Numbered from the stretch's first letter, positions 19,160 to 32,594 are shown. The stretch: DNA of 64,000 nt from Antedon mediterranea (GCF_964355755.1 NC_092672.1:4030001-4094000); one strand, 5' to 3'. Numbers and translations: made by a program. The notes: a model not told the origin generated them from the letters alone.

Positions 19160-22100
19160 ATGTGTGCGCATACACACTTTTAAAGAAATATGAAGCACCA
19201 AGTTGATTGACGTTCAGAAATAGACCAATCAGCATCTTCCTATTACTTTACCTAATGGGAAGAATTAGTAATTATCTATGTTCACATGTGAGATGGAGGT
19301 AGTTTATTGAATTTCACAAAAACTGCGGAAGTCATCGGATATTTAAGTTTCGATTAGTCTAATAAATGGTAACCACAGGTACTTGTTTGTTTAGAAAAAA
19401 ACATATAACTAGATTTGAACTCGTCACTACGGACGAGTTAGGTTATCCGCAGAGCAAAAGCCACGTGCACGTCATACGTTAGAATATTGCGCAGAGAAAA
19501 ACATTATGCCATTGAAAAAATGTTAGTGCGCTCTCTATTTTACGTAACGTCTAATTATACACGGTATACACTATATGTTGAATACGTACTACATACAGTG
19601 AAGAATATGTGAAAATAAGTGGCCCAAGTTATTGACGCTTTTGAACATGATGACGTCATCACAATTTTTAAAATGGTGAATCGTGCGAAAGATAATTGAT
19701 AGACCTAGACAACATAAAAAAAATGGGGGGAAATGGAATACAAATAAGTGGAGATGCGCTATATTAAATGTGACGAGCTACGAGGAAAGAGACAAAAATC
19801 CTATATTTTATATTCGAGTGGCCATACGATGACGTTACAATGTCCGGTTAGCCATATTGATGCATGATTTGATATCTGCAACTCATCTACTACCAGAATA
19901 TGTAATTATAAAAAAGTTCACCACGTAGTTTAGAATTTATGACTGTTTAAAAAAAGGCATAATTTTGACAAATTTTTGAACTTTTTCATCAAAAATGCGC
20001 GTAAATTGTTTAATTCTACGTGCTCGTATGACGTGATTTTAAGTTGAAATTGTTTGAAAGTTGGTAAATTTACTAAAAAAAGACAGGAAAAACAAAAATC
20101 AAGCAAAAAAATGATGTTTTTGCGCTACGTGCGCACGCGCGCGTAAAAAAATTGCGCACGCCTAGGAATTTTTCAAATGCTCAAAATGACATGAAACGCG
20201 TAGAAAGTTGATTAGAAATTGATTTTTTGCATTTTGAAATTTTAAACGCGCGTGCACGCGTAACTTTTTGTAAAACATGCCATTTTTAATCCATAGAAAG
20301 TTTGCGCTTGATATGACTTAAATTTTCACCAAGTTTCAATACAAAATGACTTTTGATTTTTAATCTATGATCAATCATTGAAATTCATAAAATCACGCGT
20401 AACTTACGCTGCGCGACTCTAAAGTTAAAAAACGAAACGTCCTGCACATCTACAGCTAGAGGTCAATCTTATGACAAAGTTACACAATCTTATATTGGCC
20501 AGAATTAGAGATACGCTGCGAACAAAATTCCAGGAAAGAAAGAAGAACTAGACATGAAACTCGTCACTTTGACGAGTTAGTTATCCGCTCGACAAACGCC
20601 ACGTGCACGTCATACGTTAGAATATTGCACACAGAAAAATATTAAGGCATTATGACCTGAACTGAAGAATATGATATGTTATTTCTGAATTCTGTTATTT
20701 TGTGTCATATACATAGTATACACAGTACAATCTGTATACATATCACAAACAGTGTAAAATAGGTGAAATTACGGGACCCGTATTTTATTGTAATTTTTAA
20801 CATCTTGACGGCTTCAAAATGAAATGCAAAAGTAGAAATTTCAGAATGAAATTATCTCAGCAACAACATATTAACGTGTAGAAGAAATTTGAATACGTGA
20901 AATATTGATGCGCGCTCTTTTAAATGTAATGAAATATAACGCAAAAGATGAAAATACGACTTTTTTTATATAACTGGCCATATGATGACGTCACAACATT
21001 CAATTGGCACAATTTTCACATGATTTTGTATCTACAATACAATAGCTTCCTGAAAACGTTTTAATCGTGATTATCACATTTTATTCTTACGAGCTATAAC
21101 AGATTAAAATTTACTGTAAAGATGAAATTAATGACCAAAGTAATTTAAATTTTTAGGCATGATGACGTTAAAAAAATTAAAAAATTTTAAATTCATGCAA
21201 AAGATAGTTGATTGACCTAGAATATATTAAAATCGGGGTGAAAATGGACAACGAATAAGTGGAGATGCGCTCTATTAAATGTGATGAGCTATGACGAAAG
21301 AGACAAAAATCCTATATTTTATATTCGCGTGGCCATACGATGACGTCACAATGTCCGGTTAGCCATATTAATGTATGATCCGATATCTACAACTCATCAA
21401 CTTCCAGAATATGTAATTAAAAAAAAGTTCCCCATGTAGTTTAGAATCTATGAATGTTTAAAAATAGGCATAATTTTGACGAATTTTTGAACTTTTTCAC
21501 CAAAAACGCGTGCAAATTATCTAATTCGACGTGCTCGTATGACGTAATTTTAAGTCGAAATTGTTTAAAATTTGGTAACATTACTAGAAAAGGCTGAAAA
21601 AACATAAATCACGCGAAAAAAATATGTTTTTAACGCTACGTGTGCACCGCGTGCGTAAAAATTTTCGCGCGCGTGGGAATTTTTGACATGCTCAAAATGA
21701 CATGAAACGCATAGAAAGTTGATTAGAAGTTGATTTTTCGCTTTCTAAAATTTTAAACGCGCGTGCGCGCGTAACTTCTTGTGAAACATGCTATTTTTAA
21801 TCCATAGAAAGTTTGCGCTTGATATGACTTAAATTTTCACAAAGTGTTAAAACAAAATTATGTTTGGTTTTTAGTCTATGATCAATCATTGAAATTCATA
21901 AAATCGCGCGTAAGTCACGTTGCGCAACTCTGACCTCATTCAAAAATAGGAGGTGCACAAGTTCACGTAAATTTCGATATGTTGACAAAGTTACGATATG
22001 TTCTGTTTACAAGTTTTAGAGAAACACGACGCACAAAAATGACAGAAAGAAAGAAGTATAATACAGGAAAAAAATTTGATGAAACAGGACGATTACAAGG

Positions 22101-22444
22101 AGTTATCCGCTACTAAGCGGATAACTAATAAGATAGAAAAAAAAAAAAAAGAAAAAAAAAGATCCTGACAATAACAAGGGGTTATCCGCCAAGTGCGGAT
22201 AACCAACAAGTTCAAAAGTCGTGGGAATCGCATGATATGTCCTTTACATTATGGTATAATATCAGCAAATGGACAAATTAGGGAGTTTTCGATTGCAAAA
22301 TCACAACATGTTGTTTACACGTGAGGAACAGATTTCATCTATAAAAGTCGAGTGAAAATTGAAACTAAATTTATTCATACAACAGCAGATGACAGGGAAA
22401 CATCCAGTTTACAGATCAACAGAAAAGACATTCAGAAAACAACA
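19160..22444 (+). promoter_or_regulatory. Promoter and 5' UTR of C1q-like gene 3, split by an insertion
   Basis: The distal part (TGCGCA motif near 19165, GACCAATCAG near 19223) is separated from the proximal part (TATA at 22340-22346) by the element at about 19404-22204. In the other copies these parts are 350-400 bp apart. The uATG and uORF are kept. Confidence 0.65.
19404..22204. mobile_element. Composite repeat element with terminal hairpins, no coding capacity
   Basis: Compared with the other C1q promoters, about 2.8 kb is inserted between AAAAAACAT and AACAAGTTC. Two related units are visible. Each starts with a stem-loop of ACTCGTC/GACGAGT followed by TTATCCGC (near 19429 and 20560) and shares GCCACGTGCACGTCATACGT. 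The ends of the units (about 19740-20540 and 21250-22060) are clearly related to each other. The right end has two more hairpins, GTTATCCGCT...AGCGGATAAC (near 22099) and GGTTATCCGC...GCGGATAACC (near 22181), separated by a poly-A/G tract. Many ACGCGCGTGCAC-like alternating stretches occur. I do not recognise the family. Confidence 0.6.
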
Positions 22445-24329
22445 ATGTATCTCCGGTAAGTACATTTTTATTTTAGCTTTTAATATTTAGGATGGTATTT
22501 GGTGCTACTGTACTTTAGCACTGCTACTCTGTACTTTGACATTACTGTCTTTTACTGTAGTACTGATTTGTTAGAATTCTGTAACCTTTCTTGTATATGT
22601 TGGCAGTGAGAAGAAAAAAACAATATTAAAACACACAGAAGGTACAATATGGGTCGTGTGTACTCCAGTTAGGAATGCAATACAACTGAAGATCATTTAA
22701 TACATGTCAATTTCTGTTATTCTTTTACCATTGTGTTCTATAAGCCTATCTGAGATTATTTTATTATATACATTAACATTTGATATGAAATTATTGTAAG
22801 GTAAACTGGAGTCCTGTGTTCATTCTGAACAAAGTGAAATGAGCTATTAGGAGCTCAATGTAATAAACCTTAGCATTATGTGGTAGGATGGCCAGTTCCT
22901 TTCCACGCTACCTCATCCTTCCTAGAATTTTCAATCAGGTACTCATTTACAGATGAGTTGTTCTTATCGGGAAATTAAATTGGTTCTTTCTGTATGATAG
23001 TCAAGTGTCCAACCACTCAGCTACCAAACTTCTTCGGCTAACAAATTATTATAAATATCATATTTAAAACTTCTTGTTGGGCTTAGTTATGTTGTTTCCT
23101 TGTACAACTGGACAGCTTATTGCTTCAGGGAGAATCGTATGTAGGCTGTGAAATAAAAGGATTACAGAATGCTGGCTGATGAACATACTTTGAAAAAACC
23201 CTGCTTGACAATGATTGATTCCAAACATTTTTTTTACAAAACTTTAATACGGGGTATTTTTTGCTTCATTTTGATATAAACAAGTTTGGTTGATAAGAGT
23301 GTGATTATTACTGAATGTGTTAAGGGGTATAATTAATAATAACATACAGTGTTTATATTGAATTTCAGATTTAATATGATATTAACAATGGTGATACAGA
23401 TTAGTATAATCTATGTCATCAAATCAGCAGCTCAAACCAATTCTGAAGCTTGTAATAGCTATTGTACAGCTGGGGTTCCTGGAATTCCAGGACATCATGG
23501 TAATCCAGGTGCCTCTGGGCCACAAGGAATGAATGGAGAACAAGGAATAAAAGGAGAACAAGGAATGAATGGAGTGAAAGGAGAACAAGGAATGAATGGA
23601 GAACAAGGAATGAAAGGAGAACAAGGAATGAATGGAGAACAAGGATTGAATGGAGAACAAGGAATGAATGGAGTGAAAGGAGAACAAGGAATGAATGGAG
23701 AACAAGGAATGAAAGGAGATAATGGAAGGAATGGAGAACAAGGAATGAATGGAGAACAAGGAATGACAGGAGACCCGGGAATGAAAGGAGAACAAGGAAT
23801 AACAGGAGATGATGGAAGGAATGGCTTAGATGGGTCTCCTGGAAAGTTAGGACCAACTGGACCTCAAGGTATTGTTGGATTACCAGGTGCAAATGGTGTA
23901 AAGGGAGAAAAGGGTGAACAAGCTAGTCAGCAGAAATCTGCCTTTTCAGTAGTTTTTACATCAAACCCAGGTCGTCATGCCACTAGCCCAATGAAGTACG
24001 ACACAATAATTACAGATGTTGGAAATCATTACAACAAAGAAACAGGCAAGTTTGTCTGTACAATTCCAGGTGTTTATGTATTCCAGGTGACATCAATGAA
24101 ATTAAGTGGTAGTGGTAAAATTTTAACAAGAATCATGAAAAATGGCAATAATCAAATGTCTGCATGGATGAGTGCTTCAGGGCATAATTCTGTAAGCACA
24201 ATGGTGGTTCTTGATCTGGTATCAGGTGATCAAGTATGGACTCAGCCACATAGTTCAACCTACAACTATTACTACAGTGACAGTGGAAGATACTGCTCAT
24301 TCTCTGGTTTCTTACTTTATGCAGCATAA
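22445..24329 (+). CDS. Collagen-C1q domain secreted protein 3 (longest stem)
   Basis: Exon 1 is 22445-22455 and exon 2 is 23369-24329, giving 323 aa starting MYLRFNMI. The collagen stem has 50 triplets (residues 39-188), the longest in the family. The extra length comes from repeated GEQ-GMN/GMK and GMN-GVK blocks, plus a segment ([18 protein letters not shown]) otherwise found only in gene 5. The C1q domain spans about 193-323. The cysteine cluster reads CNSYC, so the second Cys is lost. Variable loop residues are HSSTY and SDSG. It ends about 970 bp before the tail of the convergent kinase copy. Confidence 0.9.
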
Positions 24330-25094
24330 AGCAAACATATACAAATACTTGTAATGTTTTAAACAATTAATTTGAAAATAGGCATCTAGAAGTCAAACTA
24401 TATAAATGTCACAAGCTACATTATTATATATTATTTTTGCAAAGATTATATCTGCTTGAGATGAAAGATGAATGATGCTAATTCAAAAGAAGCTTTTGTT
24501 AGTAATTTTTTAAGATCAATTTTACCAGTTAAAATATTATAGATATAACATTTATTTCATTTGTGCAACTAAATTGTTTAAATAAATGTTAGAAATAAAA
24601 ATATTAATATTCAGTATTTTGAGTAAATTTATGTTATGTTTAAACTATGCAGGCGGTTCAAAAGAATTACATTTCTTTACACACTTTATTACGGCTTATT
24701 CACACTCAAATAAGTCCTGAACTAGGAAGGTTTTAGTAAATTTATCCACTACAATTCTGAATTAATTAATGAAAGACTGTCAACATTCAGTTGTTTGACA
24801 TTTGACCGGCAACTTTTAACAGATTTTATACATTTATTAACCCATGGCTGGTAGTAGTACTACACCTTACAAAGATTATGCTAAGAGAAATTTATCAGCA
24901 TGGGTAACTCTGCAAGTTCCTTGTTTAAAAATCAAAGCCTCTTCTTTTTTTAAAGTTTTGAATTCTTTCCTTGGCACACGTTATTTTATAAAATTCATAT
25001 GAATCGCAATATTGCTCATGACGACACCGAAACCAGTTTGTTACAACTTGACATATAACTTTGCATAAAATATAAAAAAGAACTGAGCATACTT
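24330..25094. other. 3' flank of C1q gene 3, gene-free
   Basis: AATAAA-like signals lie near 24596. The conserved AATTCTTTCCTTGGCACAC...GTTTGTTACAACTTGACA block is at about 24960-25070. No exon with clear support is found. Confidence 0.55.
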
Positions 25095-25230
25095 TTAAAC
25101 TCTGTCTACACTATCACACTATTTTAACAAAATATGGTAGTAATATGCCAAAATATGGTCATCATATCCATATATTGAGAAATCAAATTTTGTTGTCACA
25201 TAAACTTTGATAGTGTAGACAGAGTTTTAG
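25095..25230. mobile_element. MITE with AAACTCTGTCTACACTATCA ends
   Basis: Same family as 3209-3351. It is present at the same site in the sister units (39211-39349 and 54472-54594), so it was there before the duplication. Confidence 0.65.
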
Positions 25231-25297
25231 ATGAAACAATGATACAAAAATTATTCCGTGCCCAATTATAGGAATAGTACATTCGGAATAGACTACA

Positions 25298-27359
25298 CTA
25301 CTTTAGAATACTTACGGACAATTCCCTAGAAATTGGGCGTGGTTTCCAGACATCGTTACCGACACCATTCAGCGTCAACTCCTGACACGTTTTTGGCAAT
25401 TTCCTCTTCAAATAAACAGTTGGCGGTGTCTGTTTAGAGAGAACCTTTTCAAAAGACATACCAACAAAAAACTCCATTCTTTTTAACGTTGCTAAGCAGC
25501 TTAGTCTTGCACATGGATCTTTACAGAGTAACTACAGGAAAAAAAAAGTGATCATAAAGAAAAATGCATAAACTACTAGAGACTATGAGGTCATCGAAGG
25601 TCAGGCTGTTGTATACTGCAAAAAAGAAAGATATAAACGTGGTGTTATTAGGGAGCTATCAATCTGCGACGATCTAGAAATTAGTTGTGTTGCCAAAAAA
25701 ATGAATGTTCAAAAAGAATGTTGAAATGGATCTGTGTGCACACAATAATATGGCATAAAACTATAGTAGCTTCGGCATAAAATTATAGTAGCTCCGAGTT
25801 CATTGATTATGAGATGAGAATTTTAAAAATTTAATTAAAAAGTAGTTAACTAAAAATGAATCAACTGTTACCTGAAGAATGACGTCCTGAGCAGGATAAC
25901 TAACAAACGGAGGTAACTTGAATTCCTTATTTATAACCTTATTATACATCTCAATGTGATTGGTGGAACCACTTAACGGATATTTACCCGTCATCAAGCA
26001 AAACATTATAATGCCGAGTGACCACCAGTCGACACAATGATCATAGTCTCCCATATTTAGTACTTCAGGCGCTGAAAAAATTAAGGTAGATGTTTAGTTG
26101 TCCTGTTAAAACTATGGTATAAATTTGGAGACTATTACAGAGCAGAATTTAGATTTGTGACCATGTTTAGTTATTGGTGGTTGATATAGGATTTTAAAAA
26201 AGGTAGTAGGGCCGAAAATCAACAAAAGGAAGCAGTTCTGTGCATCTCCTATTCTAGCTTACAATAACTATAAACTACATACTACAAATTCAGCATTTTA
26301 TTAATCAATTTAAAAAAACTGTCTACCTGTTGAACAATTACCGATTTCCATCTGAAACTTTATTTAAACGATTAAATATTTTTAATTTATTTGATATTAA
26401 TAAAGTTCAATTATCAATATTTATGTTTCAGTATTTTATGAAAACGCTTCTTATGCCTATGTTAAAATTGTTAGATACTACTAAGAAAACTCATTCACAT
26501 AATTTTAGAAATCCTTCTGTTCCAGTTCCCTTCATATGGAATAATCTTGATGTTTCAATTAAAAATTCTGTTTCTTTACCAGCTTTTAAAAGTAAATTAA
26601 AAAATAAATATTTATCACTGTACCAACAATAATTTTATATAACATTAATTAAGGTAGCCTTTTATATATGTTTTTTTTGTCTCTCTTAGGGAAATGGTGA
26701 GACAAGTTTTTTACTTCTAATCATGACCCCAATGATGGCATTCCTTTCTCTTATTTACCTCTCCTTGTCTTTGTTTGAAATTGAAATAAATTAACTATTT
26801 TGGATGATATTATTTAAAGATAGCAAAATGACTCGCGTATTAGAGATAATAATAGATATACAATTACCCACCCATATACATAAGTGTCCCACAGACACTG
26901 GACGTTCTACCACCTTTCTTCAGCCATTTTGAAAGTCCAAAATCGGACAGAAGTATATGACCGCCCTCATCAAGTAAAATATTCTCCATCTGAAAAGAAA
27001 AATTAATGTTTAATGCCTTTTAAATCTTTCAGCCAAGCCAATTTAAACTCTCTGACTGTAATTTACTTCCAATATCCAGAATTGGAATATGACCACTTTC
27101 AACTAGCAGAACAATCTGCATCTGCTATGAAAATAGAAATAATTATAGCAGAAGTTCTTTTATTATTATATATTAATATGCATATATATATATATAAATA
27201 ATAAAAATTCTTATTATATAATATTTTACTTTTTTTCGAATACATACCTTTAAATCTCTATATATAATTCCTGCCCTATGTAAAAATGCCAAAGGCATCG
27301 CTATACGAATACGAATAGAACTTTACAAATACGATCTCCATGAGTGGCATAATACATTA
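25298..27359 (-). pseudogene. RSKR/SgK494-like kinase, duplicated 3' half with broken RDLK exon
   Basis: Minus-strand exons are: RDLK exon 27359-27248, only 112 nt instead of 149 because about 74 nt were replaced by 37 nt of other sequence, which shifts the frame; DFG exon 26989-26872 (118 nt, open); APE/DWWSLG exon 26071-25872 (200 nt, open, HCVDWW where the complete copy has HRVDWW); C-terminal exon 25531-25316 (216 nt), running on to a stop at 25298. Splice borders of the last three exons are kept and their frames are open, so decay is recent. The glycine-loop and alpha-C exons were not duplicated. An LINE tail sits in intron sequence at 26342-26788. Expression as a partial transcript cannot be excluded. 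Confidence 0.8.
26342..26788 (+). mobile_element. 5'-truncated non-LTR retrotransposon (LINE) 3' end
   Basis: It is flanked by AATTA (26337-26341 and 26789-26793); the uninterrupted site is at about 40465. It carries the last ~97 codons of a reverse-transcriptase ORF to a stop at 26632. The C-terminal signature is VPFIWNNLDVSIKNSVSLPAF followed by KSKLKNKYLS, as in CR1/L2-type ORF2 ends. A 3' UTR and a short GAAATTGAAATAAA tail follow. Confidence 0.8.
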
Positions 27360-30268
27360 CTTTAAATCAGAACAAACAAAATAAATTATATTATTTGAAA
27401 TATTTTTGTATTTTCAAATTGATTTCCCTAATATTTTTTTTGCATTTATTGAAAAAAAAAATATTGATTAGTATGTCCTTATCTGAGAAGACCACTAGGA
27501 TTATGGCTGTGGAGTGCCTTGAACATGTGCCGATTTTATGGCTATGGTTGGCAGCACCTCTGCCTTAAATCGCTTGATCACTCAGCTGATGGAACTCTCA
27601 CATATATATAACTATATCTTTATTTGTGTAAATAAAACACATGTTAAACATAAATATATACATCATCATCTTAAATCCTGATATCTTAATCTGTCATCAC
27701 ACAGCTTACAAATTATATATAGATATCGATATCAATACATATCTGAATTCAACAACAGTTTATCTAGGTATGCAGCTCACATAACAGCATCAACATTGGA
27801 GAAATGTATGTAACTGATTAAGAATTAACCATTAAGTTTCCATTACAAAAAGGCAAATTGTCCAACAAGAGCTAAATGTTAATATGAATGTATGACATAG
27901 ATATGGAAATAAGAAAAAACTAAAGTATATTTAATATTTATTTTATTTGTAGCTTTGTGGATTTACAGTTTAAAAAAACATGATACAAAAAGAGACTATT
28001 TAGATGAGGGTGCATTAATTGAATTGTAGAACAGGAACGTCAGCACATTCCTGTTAAATTTGAATAAAAACAGTAAACAACAATTTGATATTGCGTTGTT
28101 TCACCAATTACTGTTTAAAGCTCTGTCTACATTATCAAACATTATGTGACAAAAATATGTGATGTGCTCAAATATGGTAGTGATAATATGACATAATCAT
28201 GTCCATATGGGCACATCACATGTCTTTGTCAACCTCCACCAAGCAGTCTATGGTTGACAAGTATGAACAGAAGTTAAAATAATATCTGTTGCTTGAGTAA
28301 CTATTATTTTACATATACCAATCAGGGGAAGATTTAGGCAGGGCTAAACAGGCTTTATCCCCACTTCCCCTAAAATTTAACAGCCATATCTTTTTTTTAA
28401 ATAAAATTATTCTGCAACCTGACGGATCGTTTTATCATTTATGAAATATTTAGCGCCCCCCTCCACCCTAATCTATAACGCTGGATCCACCCCTGCTAAT
28501 CAATATAGGCCTACCATTTACCTAAATTCATTCATGTTCGACATTTTAATCAATTTTTTAACACTGTATATTTCTTAATGAACAGTTACCAAATAAAAAT
28601 TTAGACAAATCTAAACTGAAGTAGGACATGCTTTTTAGCAAATAAATTTAAATAGATACGTGAAAAAACAAAAAATATAACCTCCTTGGCGGAGGTAATA
28701 ACCGTTATATAAAACAAAAATATTTGCATATAAAAAAACAATTTATATAAAATGTATAAACAATTCTGACAATGTTGGTAATTGTGATGTTGACATATTT
28801 GTATGAGCATATCTTTTAGAAATAAATGGTACAATTGCACAAATTAATGTTGAAAATGAGGTAAATTGTCAGCATATGTGGAATATATATGTTTGACAGT
28901 ACAAGCAGTGGTGACCCCAGGAAATGTCCGAGGGAGGGTAATTAACGACGGAGACTTGTGGGAATTTCTCTCCAAAGTATTAATACCTGTAGTATGATAG
29001 TATGCAATGTTTTATCAACCAATGCACTTTATTTGAACATTTACTCTAAATTTTTGCACCTGATTTGCACAAAAGAAACATATAAATAATATAAATATAA
29101 TAATATATATAAAAAAAACATTTATGAAAACAAAAGTTTTATGGTATTGTACATTTATACATTGACATATTTACTATACATGGAAATTGAAATATAAATT
29201 AAAGGAATGTTGTTTTGGATAAAAATAAATATTAAAACAGATTGCACGTAGCAAAACTTGGAAAGTTTTACAATTAAATAAAGTAGACGAATAGTACAAT
29301 AAATCTAACACCAATTCACTATGTTGTTTTGAAGCAACTACAATACACCTACTACACCTTTAGGACCCCAAAAAATGTTCCCTTAAAGAAGTATTGTCCC
29401 CAAAAACATGAAAAATAAAGATTAATTAAATCAGACTTCACTTATAAATTGACAAAATAAATGGTTAAAATCAATCAAAAACCCACTGGCTGGCAGCCAT
29501 TTTGACCACTTTTTCTTTTAAATTACAGGTAAATACATTTTTTTCGATCCAATTTCTGGTCAAAGTGGAACTATTATGTGACATTAAAATGGCGTATTCA
29601 ACAAAAATCTTGTTGAGAATTTTAAGGGGGACAATACATCTTTAATAGGGATGTCCAAAAGGAAGGGTTTTTCTGTATATCTTTTTTGTAGCTTGTATTA
29701 AAGGTCTGTGTGGATTGAAAATCTATATACAGTATGGTTGGTTATCTAATAGTATGAATGTTGCCTTATAGGTTCAAATCTTACCAGAGACATTTTTTTT
29801 ATTTAACAAAATGTTTGAAACTTCTGTTGATATATGAGCTATGTTTGATATACAGTTCATTCCAAAATGAGCAGTTTGGTTTCTAGTAATGATTATATAG
29901 GCCTATTACAATGTATTTATTGGCCTACTATACATGCCATTCTCTACTGTACAATTATATGACTAAATGTTATTTTCAAGGCCTTTGTAGAAAAGATACC
30001 ACAATTATATGAAATTTATTCAGGCTTTTAGTAACGTTTAATAACCAGCTGAATTGGCTCCAGGCCTTCAGTCACTTTGGAGGGTTCACCAGTCAATCCA
30101 ATTGGCACCAGGCTTTTAGTCTCTGGGGCTTGGTCCTATTAAACACCACACAGCACTGTAATAGTACCACTAACATTAGACAATAATGCATGTTAGTATT
30201 GACCCTTAAATAATCAACGTCGCTACTAAATATAACTTAACCTAACCTTCTCAATATTCCCTTCTATA

Positions 30269-31211
30269 TGTAAGGATGTGGACGACAACACAAAAGGAAA
30301 AACACGCCTTTTCTCACTTTTACCACGGTCCGGTGGTGTATTTGGTTTTAATTTGTTTTTAGCATAACAATAGAGATCAGTATGGTCCTTTTAATCAGAT
30401 CTTTAATTAAGTAAGAGACAAAACTATCTGCTTCCTTGACCGGTTCATGAATACAAAAGAAAGCAAATCATTTGAAAAAGACTGTTACAATTATAGGGGG
30501 CAGTAACACCTATAGGGGGCAGTATTTAATTATCACATGATTAGATTAATCCCCACACTCCCCTGTTTAAGCTGAGTTTGTCCTCAAACTTAATATTATT
30601 CACAACAAGAAGAATCTTTTCAGCATTTTCAGAGTCAATGCCAGCATCATCAGGCCAGTCAGGGTAAACGTCCCCAGTACCATCGTCTTCAACAAAGGAC
30701 TCTACACATTCCCCTTCGGCTCCCACAAAGTGTCTCATCTTCTTCTCTGGGAGAACATATACTGTGTTTCCATTACCATGGGCAGCACGCCTAGTTGCTT
30801 CTAGTTCGGCTCTTAGCTCATCAACCGTCCTCTGCACATCTCGCAACGATGCCTTGCTTGCCATCACTGATCTCTAATGTTAAAGCCAAATACGATCCAC
30901 GATCCCACTTCTGACACCAAATTGTAAGGATGTGGACGACAACACAAAAGGAAAAACACGCCTTTTCTCACTTTTACCACGGTCCGGTGGTGTATTTGGT
31001 TTTAATTTGTTTTTAGCATAACAATAGAGATCAGTATGGTCCTTTTAATCAGATCTTTAATTAAGTAAGAGACAAAACTATCTGCTTCCTTGACCGGTTC
31101 ATGAATACAAAAGAAAGCAAATCATTTGAAAAAGACTGTTACAATTATAGGGGGCAGTAACACCTATAGGGGGCAGTATTTAATTATCACATGATTAGAT
31201 TAATCCCCACA
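30269..31211 (-). mobile_element. Miniature LTR retrotransposon (TRIM-like) with gag remnant
   Basis: The two 289-bp LTRs (30269-30557 and 30923-31211) read identical, with TG...CA ends on the minus strand and a TATA target duplication at 30265-30268 and 31212-31215. The primer site next to the 5' LTR matches the 3' end of tRNA-Leu(CAA) with CCA over 18 nt (ATCCCACTTCTGACACCA on the plus strand, 30903-30920). A polypurine tract (AAACAGGGGAG on the minus strand) abuts the 3' LTR. The interior is only 365 bp, so it must be moved by a related autonomous element. Confidence 0.92.
30541..30867 (-). CDS. Gag N-terminal fragment of the miniature LTR element
   Basis: A 108-aa frame starts at 30867, just after the primer site. 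It shows a short coiled-coil-like stretch (VQRTVDELRAELEATRR) and then a PEKKMRHFVG...VESFVED segment, resembling the start of Ty3/Gypsy gag capsid regions. The frame runs through the polypurine tract into the 3' LTR. Capsid, zinc knuckle, protease and polymerase are all missing. I read it as a leftover that keeps the leader and packaging region; a made peptide is possible but has no evident function. Confidence 0.6.
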   Translation of the reverse strand: MMASKASLRDVQRTVDELRAELEATRRAAHGNGNTVYVLPEKKMRHFVGAEGECVESFVEDDGTGDVYPDWPDDAGIDSENAEKILLVVNNIKFEDKLSLNRGVWGLI

Positions 31212-32594
31212 TATAGGTAGTGTGTTAGTGGAGTCTATCCTAGAGTCATATAACACCTAAATAAATTCCTGTCATTTGATTGTGGATCACATGGTGTGCA
31301 ATAGTAAGCACTATTAAACGATCGTTTAACAGTACTTTTTTTGTGTACGAAAAAAAAAAATGTTGTTTTATACTATTGCGTTTGAAATACAACAGCGCCA
31401 CCTATGTTGTACTTTTGTGGCGATTTGAATGTTATGACTGGTTCTTCGCGATGGAAGAACATTTCTGGAGAGATATATGTACTAATTTAGATCAAAAAGG
31501 CATTTAAATTAGCTTCAGATCGTTTATAAGATTTTGATTAACTAATGGGAACATCTCTAAAAGATATGAAATCGTTGAAAAAACATAATTAGCCTAGATG
31601 AGTTCTAGTTGCCTGTCAAAGTTTTGCCTTTCAGCCTAGCTAGTAGGCCTGTTAGTACTAGCAAGGTTAAAACGTCTAGTTTGTTTGGTCGTTTGTTGAC
31701 ATAATTAACACTACAGTAGGTGTGTTTATAAAATCCATATAAATATAACATTTAATATAATATTATAAAACACCAAATGTTACTGTCAATGTGAATCAAA
31801 TGTAAGCCTAAGCCTACCTTTTATTTGATTCCAATGACAGGATTCTATTTAGATGTTATATAAAACAAATAATGAATGCTTTATATTCGTAAATGAATAT
31901 TTGGTGAATGATGAAAGGTTATATATCAACTTGACTTCGCCTCGTTGAAATATAACCAGGCTTTCATCATTCACCTCATGCCATTATTTGTACCATTACA
32001 ATCATAAAAATTCACTTTTGTATCATTTACAAATAGTGTTGTGTGGTGTTTAGTAGAGGACTAAACAGACTCCCACTCTTTTTGGAGGGCTAAGGGCACT
32101 AGTCAATCCAACATGCTCAATAGGCTCCTGCCTTTGGTCTCTCTGGAGTCAGTCCAAGTGTTCACATAGCATGAAGAACAATCTTCAAATGAATTCTGAT
32201 AATGATGATTTACTCCATGGCGAATCTGTGTTGTTGTTATAAGTCGGTTTCTCTAATCCAATCAAAGTTATCAAACTGTAAAATAGAAAATATTATTATT
32301 ATTATGTAATAATTAAAATGTCTAAATCAAAAATAAAAACTTAATATTGACTATTACAACATAATCTACATGAAGAGCCTTAAACAAAGGATAAATTATA
32401 TTCATATTTGACTTACAGTAAGGAACAAAATATGTAACCATCACATCATATTTTGTTTTACATTAATGGGACGAATTATATTAATATTTGAATACAGTAA
32501 GAAATATGTAAACATAACATCATATTTTGTTTTACATACTACTGTAATGGGACAAATTATATTTATATTTGGCTGGAGTAAGTATTACAATATA

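Larger units (their letters stand above)
27360..32160. other. Intergenic part of the second duplicon, gene-free
   Basis: Sister of 2452-6485. It holds the SINE-like element (27475-27605), MITE copies (about 28119, 28323-28495, 29386-29645) and the miniature LTR element. About 110 bp around 30187-30268 and 31212-31250 has no counterpart in the sister copies and looks like an older insertion into which the LTR element landed. Confidence 0.6.

Noticed and set aside
24960-25070. Possible last kinase exon in the conserved block after C1q genes (reads CRHEQYYDSYEFYQ in some copies)
   Set aside because: The AG acceptor is absent from the copies that lie next to the kinase exons, and the frame is not kept across copies.
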